From: Photobacterium rosenbergii
GTDB taxonomy: Bacteria > Pseudomonadota > Gammaproteobacteria > Enterobacterales > Vibrionaceae
Length of the DNA stretch: 64,000 nt
Assembly (NCBI RefSeq): GCF_003026455.1
Contig: NZ_PYMB01000002.1
Span: 282,856 to 346,855, forward strand
Direction of reading: 5' to 3'
Under the pieces are notes generated by a model, which saw nothing but the letters and a program-made list of their open reading frames with translations, did no database searches and was not told the DNA's origin. Positions 8,772-18,580 of this stretch are shown here, piece after piece. A program made the translations under genes and the position numbers. Positions within the stretch are counted from its first letter, which is position 1. The number at the start of each line of letters is the position of its first letter.

Positions 8772-11700
8772 GTGTTTAGTCAGATTTGGAATAGGTTGCT
8801 TATAAAGCATAAGTTGTTTCTGTTGATCGCGATGCCACTGTGCCTATCGCTTTACTTAGTTAACCGGCAACTTTCACACATTAACCTGCAGGTCTCCTCG
8901 CTCGAAAGGGCCCAATATGCTGTTCAGTTTCTAGAAAATTTATCTCAGTACCATTTCTCAAATCGACTCGTTATTGTTGAGAATGAAGCTGTGGCTGATA
9001 ACTCTTTGGCAAGCGATATACGCAATGATGTAGTGCGATTATTTGGCACTGGCGAAGACGCAAAAGCCGTTAATCTATTACTTGATAGTTATATCGCCAA
9101 CCTTACTGAAATTAAAAGCGTTCAAGATGGTGATGAGCTGATTGACCTTATTGAGTGGCAAGTTGATATTTATCGCCAGCTTATCCTTGAAGTCGAAAAG
9201 ATACATTACGCCGAATTGCTAGAATCGGTCGATAATCATTTACGCGCCCTCTACCAACTAGAATGGTTGATGTTCTGGTCACAGGAAGAAGGTTGGTTCA
9301 GCCAATGGCTACTTTCTGCAGACAGCCAAGATAGTGCAAGAAGTACCGAAGATATTCTAAATGAGATACGTTTGCTGGCCCAGAACCAGCAGTTGTTCCT
9401 CAACCGTTTTCTGGCAATTAATGCCGACCAAAACCAGGTGAAGCTGTTGCTGGATACTTTTTCTGATCCAGTGTTCCAGCAAAGTAACGCCTTCCGGGGA
9501 CAGTTGTTGGCAAGTGAAAACCTAGCCGACTTTTCTCCCGATGAAATGGCTGCCGGTACCGATGCCCTCAATGCGCGCCTTGCAAGGCTCCAGACAGCGG
9601 GAAGGCAAATTGAAGACCAAGTTCGTTTAGAAATTGAACAGTCTATCGCGGCATTTAACAAGCAAAAGAATGTGTTCATTGCTGTTAGCTTGACCTTGTT
9701 TGTTGTTGTACTTCTTATCGGTATCAGCCTGACCATGCGCTTAACAGGCAACCTCAAACTGGTTTTGAAAATACTCAATGCCAAGGACAGTGCAGATTCA
9801 GACGTGAGTGTGAATGTCAGCGGTAAAGATGAGCTAAGCATTTTCGCCAAGGAAGTAAAACGCCTGACGGTAGAAAGGTTGGAGCAGCGCGAAAAGCTCA
9901 TCGTTGCCAAAGAAGAGGCAGATGCGGCAAGGAATACTGCTGTTCAGGCCAGTAAGGCAAAAAGTAGCTTTCTTGCCAATATGTCCCATGAAATACGAAC
10001 ACCGCTCAACGGCGTCATTGGTATTTCAGAGGTATTGGCTGATACCAATCTGACTGCTACTCAAAAAGACTATGTCAATACGATTGAAACCTCATCCCAC
10101 CTTTTATTGAGCTTGATAAATGACATCCTCGATTTTTCGAAGATTGAATCGGGCATGCTACATATCAGTGCGCACTCTACGGCAATCCGTGAAACCATCT
10201 ACGATATTGCCTCTATTGTGGCCCCTAAGGTCAAAGAGAAGGGGATCAACCTCGATGTCAATATCGATCAGTATGTCCCGAATCGGGTAGCCATCGATGA
10301 TCACCGTATCCGCCAGGTGTTGATGAACTTCATGTCCAATGCTGTGAAGTTTACCGACAAAGGGACTGTCTCAATTGGTATTAAATGCTTGGAAGAGAAA
10401 GACAATGTTGCCCAACTGTTGTTTGAAGTCTCCGATTCGGGCATCGGGATCGACGAGGAGCGCCAATCGAGCATTTTTGAACCTTTTACCCAAGAAGATG
10501 AGTCGACTACCCGCCAGTTCGGAGGTACCGGACTCGGCCTTGCAATCAGTGTCCAGTTGATTGAAATGATGGGCGGAAAGATTAGCCTGGATTCGACCAA
10601 AGGGGTGGGAAGCCGGTTTTACTTTACCTTGTCCCTGCCGGTTGATGAGAAGCAGATGGAACACCAGTCATCCTATCAAGACGCTGAAGTGATCTTGATA
10701 GGCGAAGATGCCTTGAAGTTATCGCGTATTACCAGAGAGCTAGCCTTCCTCGGGGTAAATGTCGATACTCGAGTGGCAGAACCTTCTGCAGTGCCTGCTG
10801 CTGGGGTTGGGCATAAGCAAGTCGTTATCATCAGTGAAAATACCCAGTCGACGTTGGCTGAGTTGAATGAAGTGATCGAACAGTTGAACAACGAGAACCG
10901 GGCATTGTGTCTGATCCGTAACATGAACAGTGAAGCGACTGATTTCGGCAACAAAATAGAGGCATTGTTGACTCACCCATTGCTGGGTAACCGGCTTCTG
11001 AAGGCGTTCCAGCATTGCTACCAAAAAGTCGCGGGAGATCAATCGCAAACCGAACTCTCCGGCCATGAGGTTCAAGCTCCGCATGTCTTGTTGGTGGAAG
11101 ATAACTTGGTCAATCAAAAGGTGGCCTCTCTCCACCTGCAAAAAGCAGGGTGTACGTTTGATATTGCGAATAATGGCCAGGAAGCTGTTGACCTGTTTAC
11201 CTGCGGCAACCATTACACCTTCGTGCTGATGGATTGTATGATGCCTGTTATGGATGGCATGCAAGCAACAGAAGAGATCCGAAGCTATGAAAAAGCCCAC
11301 CAGTTAAGGCGAACGCCGATTATCGCGCTAACAGCAAGTGTGGTTGATGATGATATACAGCAGTGCTTTGACGTAGGGATGGACGATTATGTCCCCAAAC
11401 CATTCAAAGCAAAGATTTTGCAAGAAAAAATAGCCGATATTGTTGCGCTACCACAGCAAGCAAGTACTGATGCCAGTAGTGGTGAGAAGGGCAGCGAGCC
11501 AGAGACGCCAAAGCGTATTTTGCTGGTGGAAGATAATCTGGTTAACCAGAAAGTCGCCTCGCTTCATTTGAAAAAGGCTGGATTTGAGTATGATATCGCC
11601 AATAATGGGCAGGAAGCGGTTGATATCTATTCATCCAACCAAGGATTCTCGCTCATCCTGATGGACTGCATGATGCCGGTGAAAGATGGTTTTGAAGCCA

Positions 11701-11879
11701 CCAAGGAGATCCGGGAGTTTGAGAAGCAACAACAGTTAGCAAAAATCCCCATTATTGCCCTGACGGCAAGCGTGGTCGATGACGATATCCAAGCTTGCTT
11801 CGATGCCGGAATGGACGCCTATGTACCCAAGCCGGTCCGAAGAGAGAAACTACTCCATGAAATGGAGAATCTCATTTAG
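8772..11879 (+). CDS. Hybrid sensor histidine kinase with two tandem receiver domains
   Basis: A 1035-residue inner-membrane sensor kinase. It has a membrane helix near 8-28, a ~270-residue periplasmic helical sensor, a second helix near 299-322, a HAMP-like linker, HisKA with MSHEIRTPLNG (His about 406), and HATPase (N box near 515, GGTGLGLAIS near 584). A degenerate receiver-like region (~635-755) follows, then two receivers with phospho-acceptors D821 and D965. The two receivers are near-copies 144 residues apart. No Hpt domain is present, so onward transfer needs an external partner or direct transfer. The GTG start has AGGA seven bases upstream. The REC-PP2C protein at 19822 is a natural local target. 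The gene ends in a strong terminator. Confidence 0.93.
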   Translation: MFSQIWNRLLIKHKLFLLIAMPLCLSLYLVNRQLSHINLQVSSLERAQYAVQFLENLSQYHFSNRLVIVENEAVADNSLASDIRNDVVRLFGTGEDAKAVNLLLDSYIANLTEIKSVQDGDELIDLIEWQVDIYRQLILEVEKIHYAELLESVDNHLRALYQLEWLMFWSQEEGWFSQWLLSADSQDSARSTEDILNEIRLLAQNQQLFLNRFLAINADQNQVKLLLDTFSDPVFQQSNAFRGQLLASENLADFSPDEMAAGTDALNARLARLQTAGRQIEDQVRLEIEQSIAAFNKQKNVFIAVSLTLFVVVLLIGISLTMRLTGNLKLVLKILNAKDSADSDVSVNVSGKDELSIFAKEVKRLTVERLEQREKLIVAKEEADAARNTAVQASKAKSSFLANMSHEIRTPLNGVIGISEVLADTNLTATQKDYVNTIETSSHLLLSLINDILDFSKIESGMLHISAHSTAIRETIYDIASIVAPKVKEKGINLDVNIDQYVPNRVAIDDHRIRQVLMNFMSNAVKFTDKGTVSIGIKCLEEKDNVAQLLFEVSDSGIGIDEERQSSIFEPFTQEDESTTRQFGGTGLGLAISVQLIEMMGGKISLDSTKGVGSRFYFTLSLPVDEKQMEHQSSYQDAEVILIGEDALKLSRITRELAFLGVNVDTRVAEPSAVPAAGVGHKQVVIISENTQSTLAELNEVIEQLNNENRALCLIRNMNSEATDFGNKIEALLTHPLLGNRLLKAFQHCYQKVAGDQSQTELSGHEVQAPHVLLVEDNLVNQKVASLHLQKAGCTFDIANNGQEAVDLFTCGNHYTFVLMDCMMPVMDGMQATEEIRSYEKAHQLRRTPIIALTASVVDDDIQQCFDVGMDDYVPKPFKAKILQEKIADIVALPQQASTDASSGEKGSEPETPKRILLVEDNLVNQKVASLHLKKAGFEYDIANNGQEAVDIYSSNQGFSLILMDCMMPVKDGFEATKEIREFEKQQQLAKIPIIALTASVVDDDIQACFDAGMDAYVPKPVRREKLLHEMENLI

Positions 11880-11907
11880 CTAGGTGTAATCTGCTAAATG
11901 TATTTAT

Positions 11908-11939
11908 AAACCGACAATGGCCTGTGCCACTGTCGGTTT
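11908..11939. terminator. Terminator between convergent genes
   Basis: AAACCGACA pairs with TGTCGGTTT, with an inner TGGC/GCCA stem and a T run on the plus side. It serves the hybrid kinase gene; use by the convergent EamA gene is less certain because the A run on its side is short. Confidence 0.82.
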
Positions 11940-11944
11940 TTTCA

Positions 11945-12826
11945 TTATTGCCACATCACCAAGATGGCAGCGAGGGAGAGCAGTAACAGGGCGGTGATTT
12001 CCTTGGTGCTGATACGTTGACCCAGCCAGAAATACGAAATAAAAATCATAAATACGATTTCTATTTGGCCGAGGGTTTTAACATAGGGAACGGCTTGTAG
12101 CGACATTGCGCTGAACCAACCAAGTGAGCCGAGAACACTGGTCAAACTGGTCATCACCACCAATTTCGGGCGAGCAAACATAGCTGTCAAGGTGTGACGT
12201 TCTTTGACTAACAAGTATGCGGTGATCAGTAGGGTTTGTAGTAGTATGACCAAAAACAGCACCCAGGCAGCACTGAAAGGAAAGGGTAGGCCCAAACTTA
12301 AACTGGCTTCGCGTATCCACAGTGACGTCAGGGCAAAGGCGGAGCTACAACTGAGACCTAGCAGGAAGGTTCTTATAGACAACTTACGCCAACCTGACGG
12401 GCTACTGAGCAACAATACGCCAACCGTTCCGAGGATGACACCGATCCACCCGGCAAAAGACAAGACGGTACCAAAAAAGAGTACACCAAGAACCGCTGAT
12501 ACGGGAGCCTCGCATTTAGCCAACCCTGCCCCGATTGCGTAGTTTTCTAACTTGAACAGCACCACCATTAGCCCCGTGGCCACAATCTGCATGACAGCAG
12601 CGCCAACGACGTAAAAGGTAAATTCACCGCTGAACTGCGGCATAGGGGCTGCCTGCCATTGATAAAGAATTATCAAATACATCAAGGCAAGGGGGCTGGC
12701 GAAAATAAAGCGGGCGAGGGTAGTGCCAGCCACGCTTAAATGGCTGCTTAATTTGCTTTGAAAGGCGTTGCGCCAAGACTGGCTCAAGGCTGCTAATAGA
12801 GTAAAAGCTATCCAGCTAAATGACAT
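11945..12826 (-). CDS. EamA/DMT-family membrane transporter
   Basis: A 293-residue inner-membrane protein with about ten predicted helices arranged as two EamA repeats, typical of the drug/metabolite transporter superfamily. The second repeat ends with the usual GQ-containing pattern (YFWLGQRIS) followed by a last helix (TALLLLSLAAILVMW). Members export amino acids, metabolites or drugs, and the substrate cannot be read here. It interrupts the matrix locus between the hybrid kinase and the RTX gene, with terminators on both sides, so it is probably transcribed on its own and may be unrelated to polysaccharide. Confidence 0.85.
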   Translation of the reverse strand: MSFSWIAFTLLAALSQSWRNAFQSKLSSHLSVAGTTLARFIFASPLALMYLIILYQWQAAPMPQFSGEFTFYVVGAAVMQIVATGLMVVLFKLENYAIGAGLAKCEAPVSAVLGVLFFGTVLSFAGWIGVILGTVGVLLLSSPSGWRKLSIRTFLLGLSCSSAFALTSLWIREASLSLGLPFPFSAAWVLFLVILLQTLLITAYLLVKERHTLTAMFARPKLVVMTSLTSVLGSLGWFSAMSLQAVPYVKTLGQIEIVFMIFISYFWLGQRISTKEITALLLLSLAAILVMWQ

Positions 12827-12922
12827 TACGGTTCCATCGTATTGAAAAGCGGCTGCCTAGTGTATCGGACAATATTTCAATATGGAAAGCAGTTTGCTAT
12901 TGATTGGTGTTTGTTTACAAAA

Positions 12923-12947
12923 AAAGTCCCGGTATAACCGGGACTTT
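12923..12947 (-). terminator. Terminator of the RTX gene
   Basis: An 11-bp perfect stem (AAAGTCCCGGT with ACCGGGACTTT, loop ATA) lies 30 bp beyond the RTX stop. On the minus strand it is followed by a run of T residues. Confidence 0.85.
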
Positions 12948-12977
12948 GATGGGGAGGGTTAAGATTAACGATGTGAG

Positions 12978-15900
12978 TTATAACTCTGAGCCGTTAAAGC
13001 TGATTTCATCGCTCTCGTTGTCACTCCAGATAGTGACCTCTTTGCCTTCGTTGTTAGAGAAGGTGTAACCCTGAAGGGATGTGGTATCGATGTTGCTGGC
13101 TTCGTAGGCCGCACGCAGGTCTGCCGACATTTCAGGGGCTTCCGTTGCCATCTCCCAGCCGTAACCTTCGAGATCCAGTTTGCCGGCCCCAGTACAGACA
13201 AATTGTCCGCTGCTGGCTTCATCTGCGGTGGTGTTATGAAGGATTTTATCCAAACCAACTTTCAGCTCGGCATCCGTTGCATCAATAACCACAGCTTCAA
13301 GCTCTTGGTAGGCGGTTGCTGTCATATCAATGATTTGACCATCACCGGCACTGCCAACCTGTAGCATATCGAAGCCTTCACCACCGCTGAAGTGGACGCT
13401 GACGCCATCAGTGCTATCGATGTCATCTTTGTCGAAGACCAAGATATCGTTGCCGCTGCCACCATAAAGTTGGTCCAAGCCGGTGCCACCATCGAGGACA
13501 TCGTTCCCTTCCTGGCCAAACAAGATATCGTCGCCGGTACCACCATCGAGGTTGTCGTCGCCAATGCCACCGTCAAGGTTATCGTTGTTGCTTCCGCCTT
13601 GCAGGGTGTCGTTGCCTTCACCACCTGATAGAGTATCGTTACCGCCGTCACCGATAAGCTTGTCGTCACCCTCTGCGCCAAACAAGGTATCGTTACCACC
13701 ATCGCCGTCGAGGGTATCGTTACCCGCTTCACCGAACAGGGTATCGTTGTTACCGCCACCCCTCAGGGTATCGTTGCCTTCACCACCGTAAAGGGTATCG
13801 TCACCGCTATCGCCTTTCATGAAGTCATTGCCGGCTTCACCACGTAGCAAGTCATTACCAGACCCACCGTACATTGAGTCGTTGCCTTCGCCCCCTTCGA
13901 GGGTATCGTTGCCCGATTCGCCATAAAGCTTATCGTTGTCGACCCCACCTTTGAGGACGTCATCGCCACTGCCTGCCTTGAGGGTGTCGTTACCATCACC
14001 GCCAACGAGGTTATCAACTCCCCCTCCTGTAGTAATGGTGTCGTTGCCTAGACCACCCACAACGGTATTGTCCCCATCGCCAGCATTGATAGTATCGTCA
14101 CCGTCTCCACCATCAATGTTGTCGTTGCCTGTTCCAGTTGTGACGCTATCGTTGCCTGCTCCGGCAAGAATAGTATTGATACCGTTGCCGGCATTGATGG
14201 TATCGTTACCGTCGCCTGCATCAATTTGGTCATTGCCGCTGCCGGTAGTGATGCTGTCATTGCCTTCACCGGCAGCTACGGTGTTGTTACCGTTGCCAAG
14301 GGTAATCGTGTCATCACCGCCAGATAGTTCATTGACAGTGTTGTTACCGTCGCCTGCGACAATAACATCATCACCTTCGCCGCCGTCGATAATGTTGTTG
14401 CCCTCACCGGCGTCAATGGAGTCGTTACCCGTGTTGCCCTGGATATTGTCATCACCGGCAAAGGTCTCGATTTTATCGTCTCCCTCACCGCCATCGACGG
14501 TGTCATTGCCTGTACCGCCGTAGATAGTATCCTGGCCAGCACCACCTGATAGGGTATTGGTTCCAGCGGTACCGTGAAGTTCATCATCACCTTCGCCGCC
14601 GGACAAAGTATCGTCACCTTCACCAGCAAAGAGTTTGTCGTTGCCAAGGCCGCCACTTAACTGGTCATTACCTGCGCCGCCGACCAACGTATCAACGCCT
14701 TCGCCGCCAGATAAGATGTCATTGCCTTCGCCACCCTCGATAAGGTCATCGCCAGCACCGCCATCAAGGTTGTCATTACCGGCTGCGCCGTAGAGGGTAT
14801 CGTTACCGCTACCGGCTGTTGCCGTATCGTTACCTGCACCACCGAATAGGGTGTTAGTACCTTCACCAAGAGAAATAGTGTTGTTGCCATCTTCACCGTA
14901 AACGATATCATCGCCTTCGCCGGCATCAACTTTGTCATTACCTTCACCTGCATACAGGGTATCAGCACCGCCGCCGCCTGTGATGGTATCATCGTCTGCA
15001 CCACCATATAGGGTGTCGCTAGCATCGCTACCGATCAGGGTATCGTCACCCTCACCGCCATAAATTTTGTGGCTTCCCCCTGCGGCTGCAGTCAGCGTAT
15101 CGTTACCGCCTTCACCCAGAACGGTGTCGGCTCCGTCATCGGTGATGGTGTCATCACCCTCACCACCAGCCAGGAAGTCAGCACCTGCACCACCGATTAG
15201 GGTGTCGTTACCCGCCCCGCCGAAGACAGTATCGTCACCTTCGCCGGCATCAATGATGTCATTTCCGGCCCCAGCATCGATATGGTCGGTACCGGTACCG
15301 GTGTTGATGGTGTCGGCCCCAGCGCCTGAGAATACCTGATCATCGCCTGTGCCCGTTGTGATTGTGTCGGCATCGGTACCACCGTAGACAGTATCGTTAC
15401 CTTCGCCAGTGCTGATAGTGTTGTTGCCCGACTCACCATAGACGGTGTCATTACCCGCTCCGGCATCAATGGTGTCGCTACCGGCACCGGCGTAAATGGT
15501 GTCATCACCAGCATTGGCTGAAATGGTATCGTTACCTGCGCCGCCACCAAGGATGTCATTTTCATCACCGCTTATCAGCGTATCGTTGCCATCTTCACCA
15601 TACAGTTCGGAAACGCCGGTTCCGCCGTCAAGGGTATCGTTACCGGTACCCCCAATCAGTACGTCTTTACCCGCACCACCGGAAATCATGTCGTCACCAG
15701 CATTACCCAAGACCACATCATCGCCTTCACCGGCCTTGATGGTATCTGAACCGCCGCCAGCCTCGACATAGTCATTACCTATGCCTGTATCTACTTGGTC
15801 AGCACCGTCTCCGGCCAGAACCGTATCGTTACCTTCACCGGTTGAGATATTGTCCTCATTGATACCGCCGTAGACGATGTCGTTACCTTCTCCGGTCGTG

Positions 15901-18323
15901 ATGGTATTTTTGCCCGCATCACCAAAAACGGTGTCGTCACCGGTACCAGTGTCGATAACATCATCACCCAAGCCCGCAAAAACGGTGTCGTTACCGGCGT
16001 TGGAGGTAATGTTGTCATTACCTGCGCCGCCGCTTAATAGGTCGTTTTCGTCGGCACTGATTAGGGTATCGTCGCCGTCGTCACCGTAAAGCTCTGAGAC
16101 TCCGGTCCCCCCGTCAAGCACATCATTGCCCGCACCACCAACCAGGATATCTTTACCTTCGCCACCCGATAGGGTGTCATTACCGGTCCCGCCAACTAGG
16201 GTATCATCGCCCAGTCCACCAGAGAGTTGGTCATCACCGGTACCGGCAAGTAACAGGTCATTACCTTCGCCACCAGATAGTTTATCGTCACCTGCCGCGC
16301 CTTCCAGAGTATCGTTACCCTTGTTGCCGACAAGCACGTCGTTGTCTTCACCGCCGTGTAGATAGTCGTTCTCGTCAGAGCCGGTCAGGGTATCTTCACC
16401 TTGTCCGCCGTAAAGGGTAGAAGCATTCAGTCCTGCATTGATGGTGTCATTGCCCGCCTCGCCGAAAAGCTCGTTATTGCCGCTAATACCCTCGATAACA
16501 TCATCGCCTTCACCGGCGTAGACTTTGTCGTTGCCCGTACCGGCATCAATGCTATCGTTACCAGCACCGGTAAATACTTCATCATCACCTGCACCTGCGG
16601 TGATGGTATCGGCTCCTGAGCCTGCGAAAATATCGTCATCACCGCTACCGACTGTGACCGTATTGTCGCCGTCCCCAGCGTAAACGATGTTGTGACCTTC
16701 GCCTGCATCAATCTTGTCATTACCTGACTCGGCGTAAACTGTATCGTTGTCGGCACCTGTACTGATGACATTATCGCCTGCACCAGCGTAAACGATATCG
16801 TGGCCGTCGCCGGTATCGATTGTGTCGTTGCCAGCATCGGTATATACCGTGTCGTCGCCAGGGCCTGCAGTGATTTGGTTATTGCCGGTTTCACCGAAGA
16901 TGGTATCGTTACCTTCACCACCATCGATGACATCATTGCCGTCACCGGCATAAACGAAGTCATCGCCAGCCCCAGCCTTGATAATGTCATCACCTTCGTT
17001 GGCGTGGAGGTTGTCACTGCCTACACCGCCATCGAGCACATCATTGCCTTCGCCGCCGAATAGGGTGTCATGGCCTTCGCCCCCAGAGAGAACGTCATTG
17101 CCTAGACCACCATAGACCTCGTCATCACCTAGGCCACCATCGACGTTGTCATCACCCACTTCACCGAACAGCATGTCGTTGCCTTCGCCGCCAGTGATGG
17201 TGTCGTTATCATCACCACCGAGGATAAGGTCATTGTCGGCACCACCGTCGATGATATCGTTACCGGTACCACCCATGATGAAGTCATCTCCGGCACCGCC
17301 ATCTATTTTGTCGATGCCGGCATCGCCATGGATCTCGTCTTTGCCTTCTCCACCCGACAGGGTATCTTCACCGAGGCCACCGAATAGCTTGTCGTCGCCA
17401 GTTCCGCCAGACAAAACATCATTACCGTCATCACCGACTAGGATGTCAGCCCCAGCGCCGCCTTCGATAGTGTCATCGCCCAATTCACCAAGTAGGGTAT
17501 CGTCGCCATCGCCCCCGTAAAGGGTGTCGTCGCCGTCACTACCAAGCAGGGTATCGTTGCCTTCATCACCATAAAGGATGTCATCACCATTACCGCCAAT
17601 CAGAACATCATCGCCGGTTCCGCCATGCAGGGTATCGTCATTGATATCCCCATCGAGGAAGTCATTGCCTTCACCGCCATAAATCGTATCTGAGCCCTGC
17701 TGTCCGAAGACGGTGTCGTCTCCACTACCACCGTAAATAGTGTCGTCGTAGATGTTGTTGGCAATTACTTCGACGGAATCTATATCAGAAATCGGGTTGC
17801 TATCGGGATCGACAAGCTCAAAAGAAATCAGTTCATCAGAGCTAAACTTGTCACTGCTGTAGGTGTACTCAAGCACTATTTCGCCAGACTCGGTCACTGT
17901 TGCTGGTACCTTGTCAACAACGGCACCGTTGCTGTCTACAAGCTGTACGAATACTGCGTCATAGGCTTGGCTGGTAGTGAATTTGGCGTTGATCGAGCCA
18001 GTGTTATCGACCAGGTAGTTACCTAGACGAACACTGTGAGTTATGGATTCTTCAGGCTCTTGAGGAGCAGTGTATTGGTATACCGGTTGGGCATTACCCC
18101 AGTTGTCACCTGCGGCAGGTTCTGCCGGAGACTCTTCGCCGTACTGGACGTCACCGAAGATTGTGTCCGCCCCTTCGTTACCAGATAGCTTATCGCTACC
18201 TTCACCGCCAACAACAAAGTCATCGCCGCCTTTTGCTTCCACTTCATCACTACCAGAAAGTACGTCAATGCTATCGGCATTGTCTGTGCCGGTTACTTTG
18301 TCGTTGTATTTAGTCCCTTCCAT
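12978..18323 (-). CDS. Giant RTX calcium-binding repeat protein, type I secretion substrate
   Basis: A 1781-residue acidic protein made almost wholly of GGxGxDxUx nonapeptide repeats, which fold into calcium-filled parallel beta-rolls outside the cell. The order is a short RTX block (1-70), a ~110-residue non-repeat beta-sandwich-like insert (~75-190), roughly 160 nonapeptides (~190-1625), and a C-terminal ~150-residue domain ending EISFNGSEL, the expected place of the secretion signal. There is no Sec signal peptide. No protease, lipase, epimerase, Ig-repeat or LapA-type retention domain is visible, so a structural, matrix or polymer-binding role is inferred. GAGG sits six bases before the ATG. 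The adjacent PrtD/PrtE-type transporter is the likely exporter. An internal 486-bp duplication is listed separately. Confidence 0.9.
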   Translation of the reverse strand: MEGTKYNDKVTGTDNADSIDVLSGSDEVEAKGGDDFVVGGEGSDKLSGNEGADTIFGDVQYGEESPAEPAAGDNWGNAQPVYQYTAPQEPEESITHSVRLGNYLVDNTGSINAKFTTSQAYDAVFVQLVDSNGAVVDKVPATVTESGEIVLEYTYSSDKFSSDELISFELVDPDSNPISDIDSVEVIANNIYDDTIYGGSGDDTVFGQQGSDTIYGGEGNDFLDGDINDDTLHGGTGDDVLIGGNGDDILYGDEGNDTLLGSDGDDTLYGGDGDDTLLGELGDDTIEGGAGADILVGDDGNDVLSGGTGDDKLFGGLGEDTLSGGEGKDEIHGDAGIDKIDGGAGDDFIMGGTGNDIIDGGADNDLILGGDDNDTITGGEGNDMLFGEVGDDNVDGGLGDDEVYGGLGNDVLSGGEGHDTLFGGEGNDVLDGGVGSDNLHANEGDDIIKAGAGDDFVYAGDGNDVIDGGEGNDTIFGETGNNQITAGPGDDTVYTDAGNDTIDTGDGHDIVYAGAGDNVISTGADNDTVYAESGNDKIDAGEGHNIVYAGDGDNTVTVGSGDDDIFAGSGADTITAGAGDDEVFTGAGNDSIDAGTGNDKVYAGEGDDVIEGISGNNELFGEAGNDTINAGLNASTLYGGQGEDTLTGSDENDYLHGGEDNDVLVGNKGNDTLEGAAGDDKLSGGEGNDLLLAGTGDDQLSGGLGDDTLVGGTGNDTLSGGEGKDILVGGAGNDVLDGGTGVSELYGDDGDDTLISADENDLLSGGAGNDNITSNAGNDTVFAGLGDDVIDTGTGDDTVFGDAGKNTITTGEGNDIVYGGINEDNISTGEGNDTVLAGDGADQVDTGIGNDYVEAGGGSDTIKAGEGDDVVLGNAGDDMISGGAGKDVLIGGTGNDTLDGGTGVSELYGEDGNDTLISGDENDILGGGAGNDTISANAGDDTIYAGAGSDTIDAGAGNDTVYGESGNNTISTGEGNDTVYGGTDADTITTGTGDDQVFSGAGADTINTGTGTDHIDAGAGNDIIDAGEGDDTVFGGAGNDTLIGGAGADFLAGGEGDDTITDDGADTVLGEGGNDTLTAAAGGSHKIYGGEGDDTLIGSDASDTLYGGADDDTITGGGGADTLYAGEGNDKVDAGEGDDIVYGEDGNNTISLGEGTNTLFGGAGNDTATAGSGNDTLYGAAGNDNLDGGAGDDLIEGGEGNDILSGGEGVDTLVGGAGNDQLSGGLGNDKLFAGEGDDTLSGGEGDDELHGTAGTNTLSGGAGQDTIYGGTGNDTVDGGEGDDKIETFAGDDNIQGNTGNDSIDAGEGNNIIDGGEGDDVIVAGDGNNTVNELSGGDDTITLGNGNNTVAAGEGNDSITTGSGNDQIDAGDGNDTINAGNGINTILAGAGNDSVTTGTGNDNIDGGDGDDTINAGDGDNTVVGGLGNDTITTGGGVDNLVGGDGNDTLKAGSGDDVLKGGVDNDKLYGESGNDTLEGGEGNDSMYGGSGNDLLRGEAGNDFMKGDSGDDTLYGGEGNDTLRGGGNNDTLFGEAGNDTLDGDGGNDTLFGAEGDDKLIGDGGNDTLSGGEGNDTLQGGSNNDNLDGGIGDDNLDGGTGDDILFGQEGNDVLDGGTGLDQLYGGSGNDILVFDKDDIDSTDGVSVHFSGGEGFDMLQVGSAGDGQIIDMTATAYQELEAVVIDATDAELKVGLDKILHNTTADEASSGQFVCTGAGKLDLEGYGWEMATEAPEMSADLRAAYEASNIDTTSLQGYTFSNNEGKEVTIWSDNESDEISFNGSEL
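13440..17750 (-). repeat. RTX nonapeptide-coding repeat array
   Basis: About 4.3 kb of 27-bp degenerate repeats, each encoding one GGxGxDxUx unit. The third-position drift is high enough that few units are identical. Many open frames seen on the plus strand across this stretch come from this repetition and are not genes. Confidence 0.92.
15361..16332 (-). repeat. 486-bp higher-order duplication inside the RTX array
   Basis: Two adjacent blocks align with an offset of exactly 486 bp (18 nonapeptides). For example, the segment encoding GVSELYGxDGxDTLIS occurs near 15600 and again near 16086, and the flanking units keep register for several hundred bases. A shorter related unit ([21 protein letters not shown]) lies about 324 bp further on. 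Boundaries are approximate. This indicates growth of the array by unequal recombination of multi-repeat blocks. Confidence 0.75.
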
Positions 18324-18370
18324 ATTGACCTCGCTGTGAAAATTGGTAACTCGATGATTGATATTGGATA

Positions 18371-18388
18371 TACGGCATGATGCATGCC
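18371..18388 (-). promoter_or_regulatory. Candidate sigma-54 promoter, or palindromic operator, of the RTX gene
   Basis: On the minus strand the sequence TTGGCATGCATCATGC has GG and GC separated by ten bases, the -24/-12 spacing of sigma-54 promoters, and TGGCATG differs from TGGCACG by one base. The -12 element is weak. The predicted start would give a 5' leader of about 40 nt with GAGG before the ATG. The same bases form a perfect palindrome (GGCATG-ATG-CATGCC), so a repressor or activator site is an equal possibility. Confidence 0.35.
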
Positions 18389-18580
18389 AACTTATTTGCT
18401 ATAACCGTCCCGGTGATGCCTTTGAGTCTAAGGCGTTGTTTTTATTTGGCTATTTAGGCGAGCAAAAAACATACCTATGCATTAGTGTTTATATGGTGTT
18501 GTAAAATCAAGAATAGACGGATTTATAGGCATTGCTATATGGATTTTTGCAAATTGCAGACGCAAATTGCGAAATGTGAG

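Noticed and set aside
12978..18323. Naming the RTX protein a LapA-type adhesin or a C5-epimerase
   Set aside because: No N-terminal retention module, Ig-like repeats, VWA domain or epimerase A-module is visible; only RTX repeats, a small insert and a secretion tail.
13079..18339. Many plus-strand and second-frame open frames of 60-195 residues across the RTX gene
   Set aside because: They are rich in Pro/Ser/Val or Met/Thr repeats that mirror the 27-bp RTX repeats in other frames; none has a good ribosome site or a recognisable domain.
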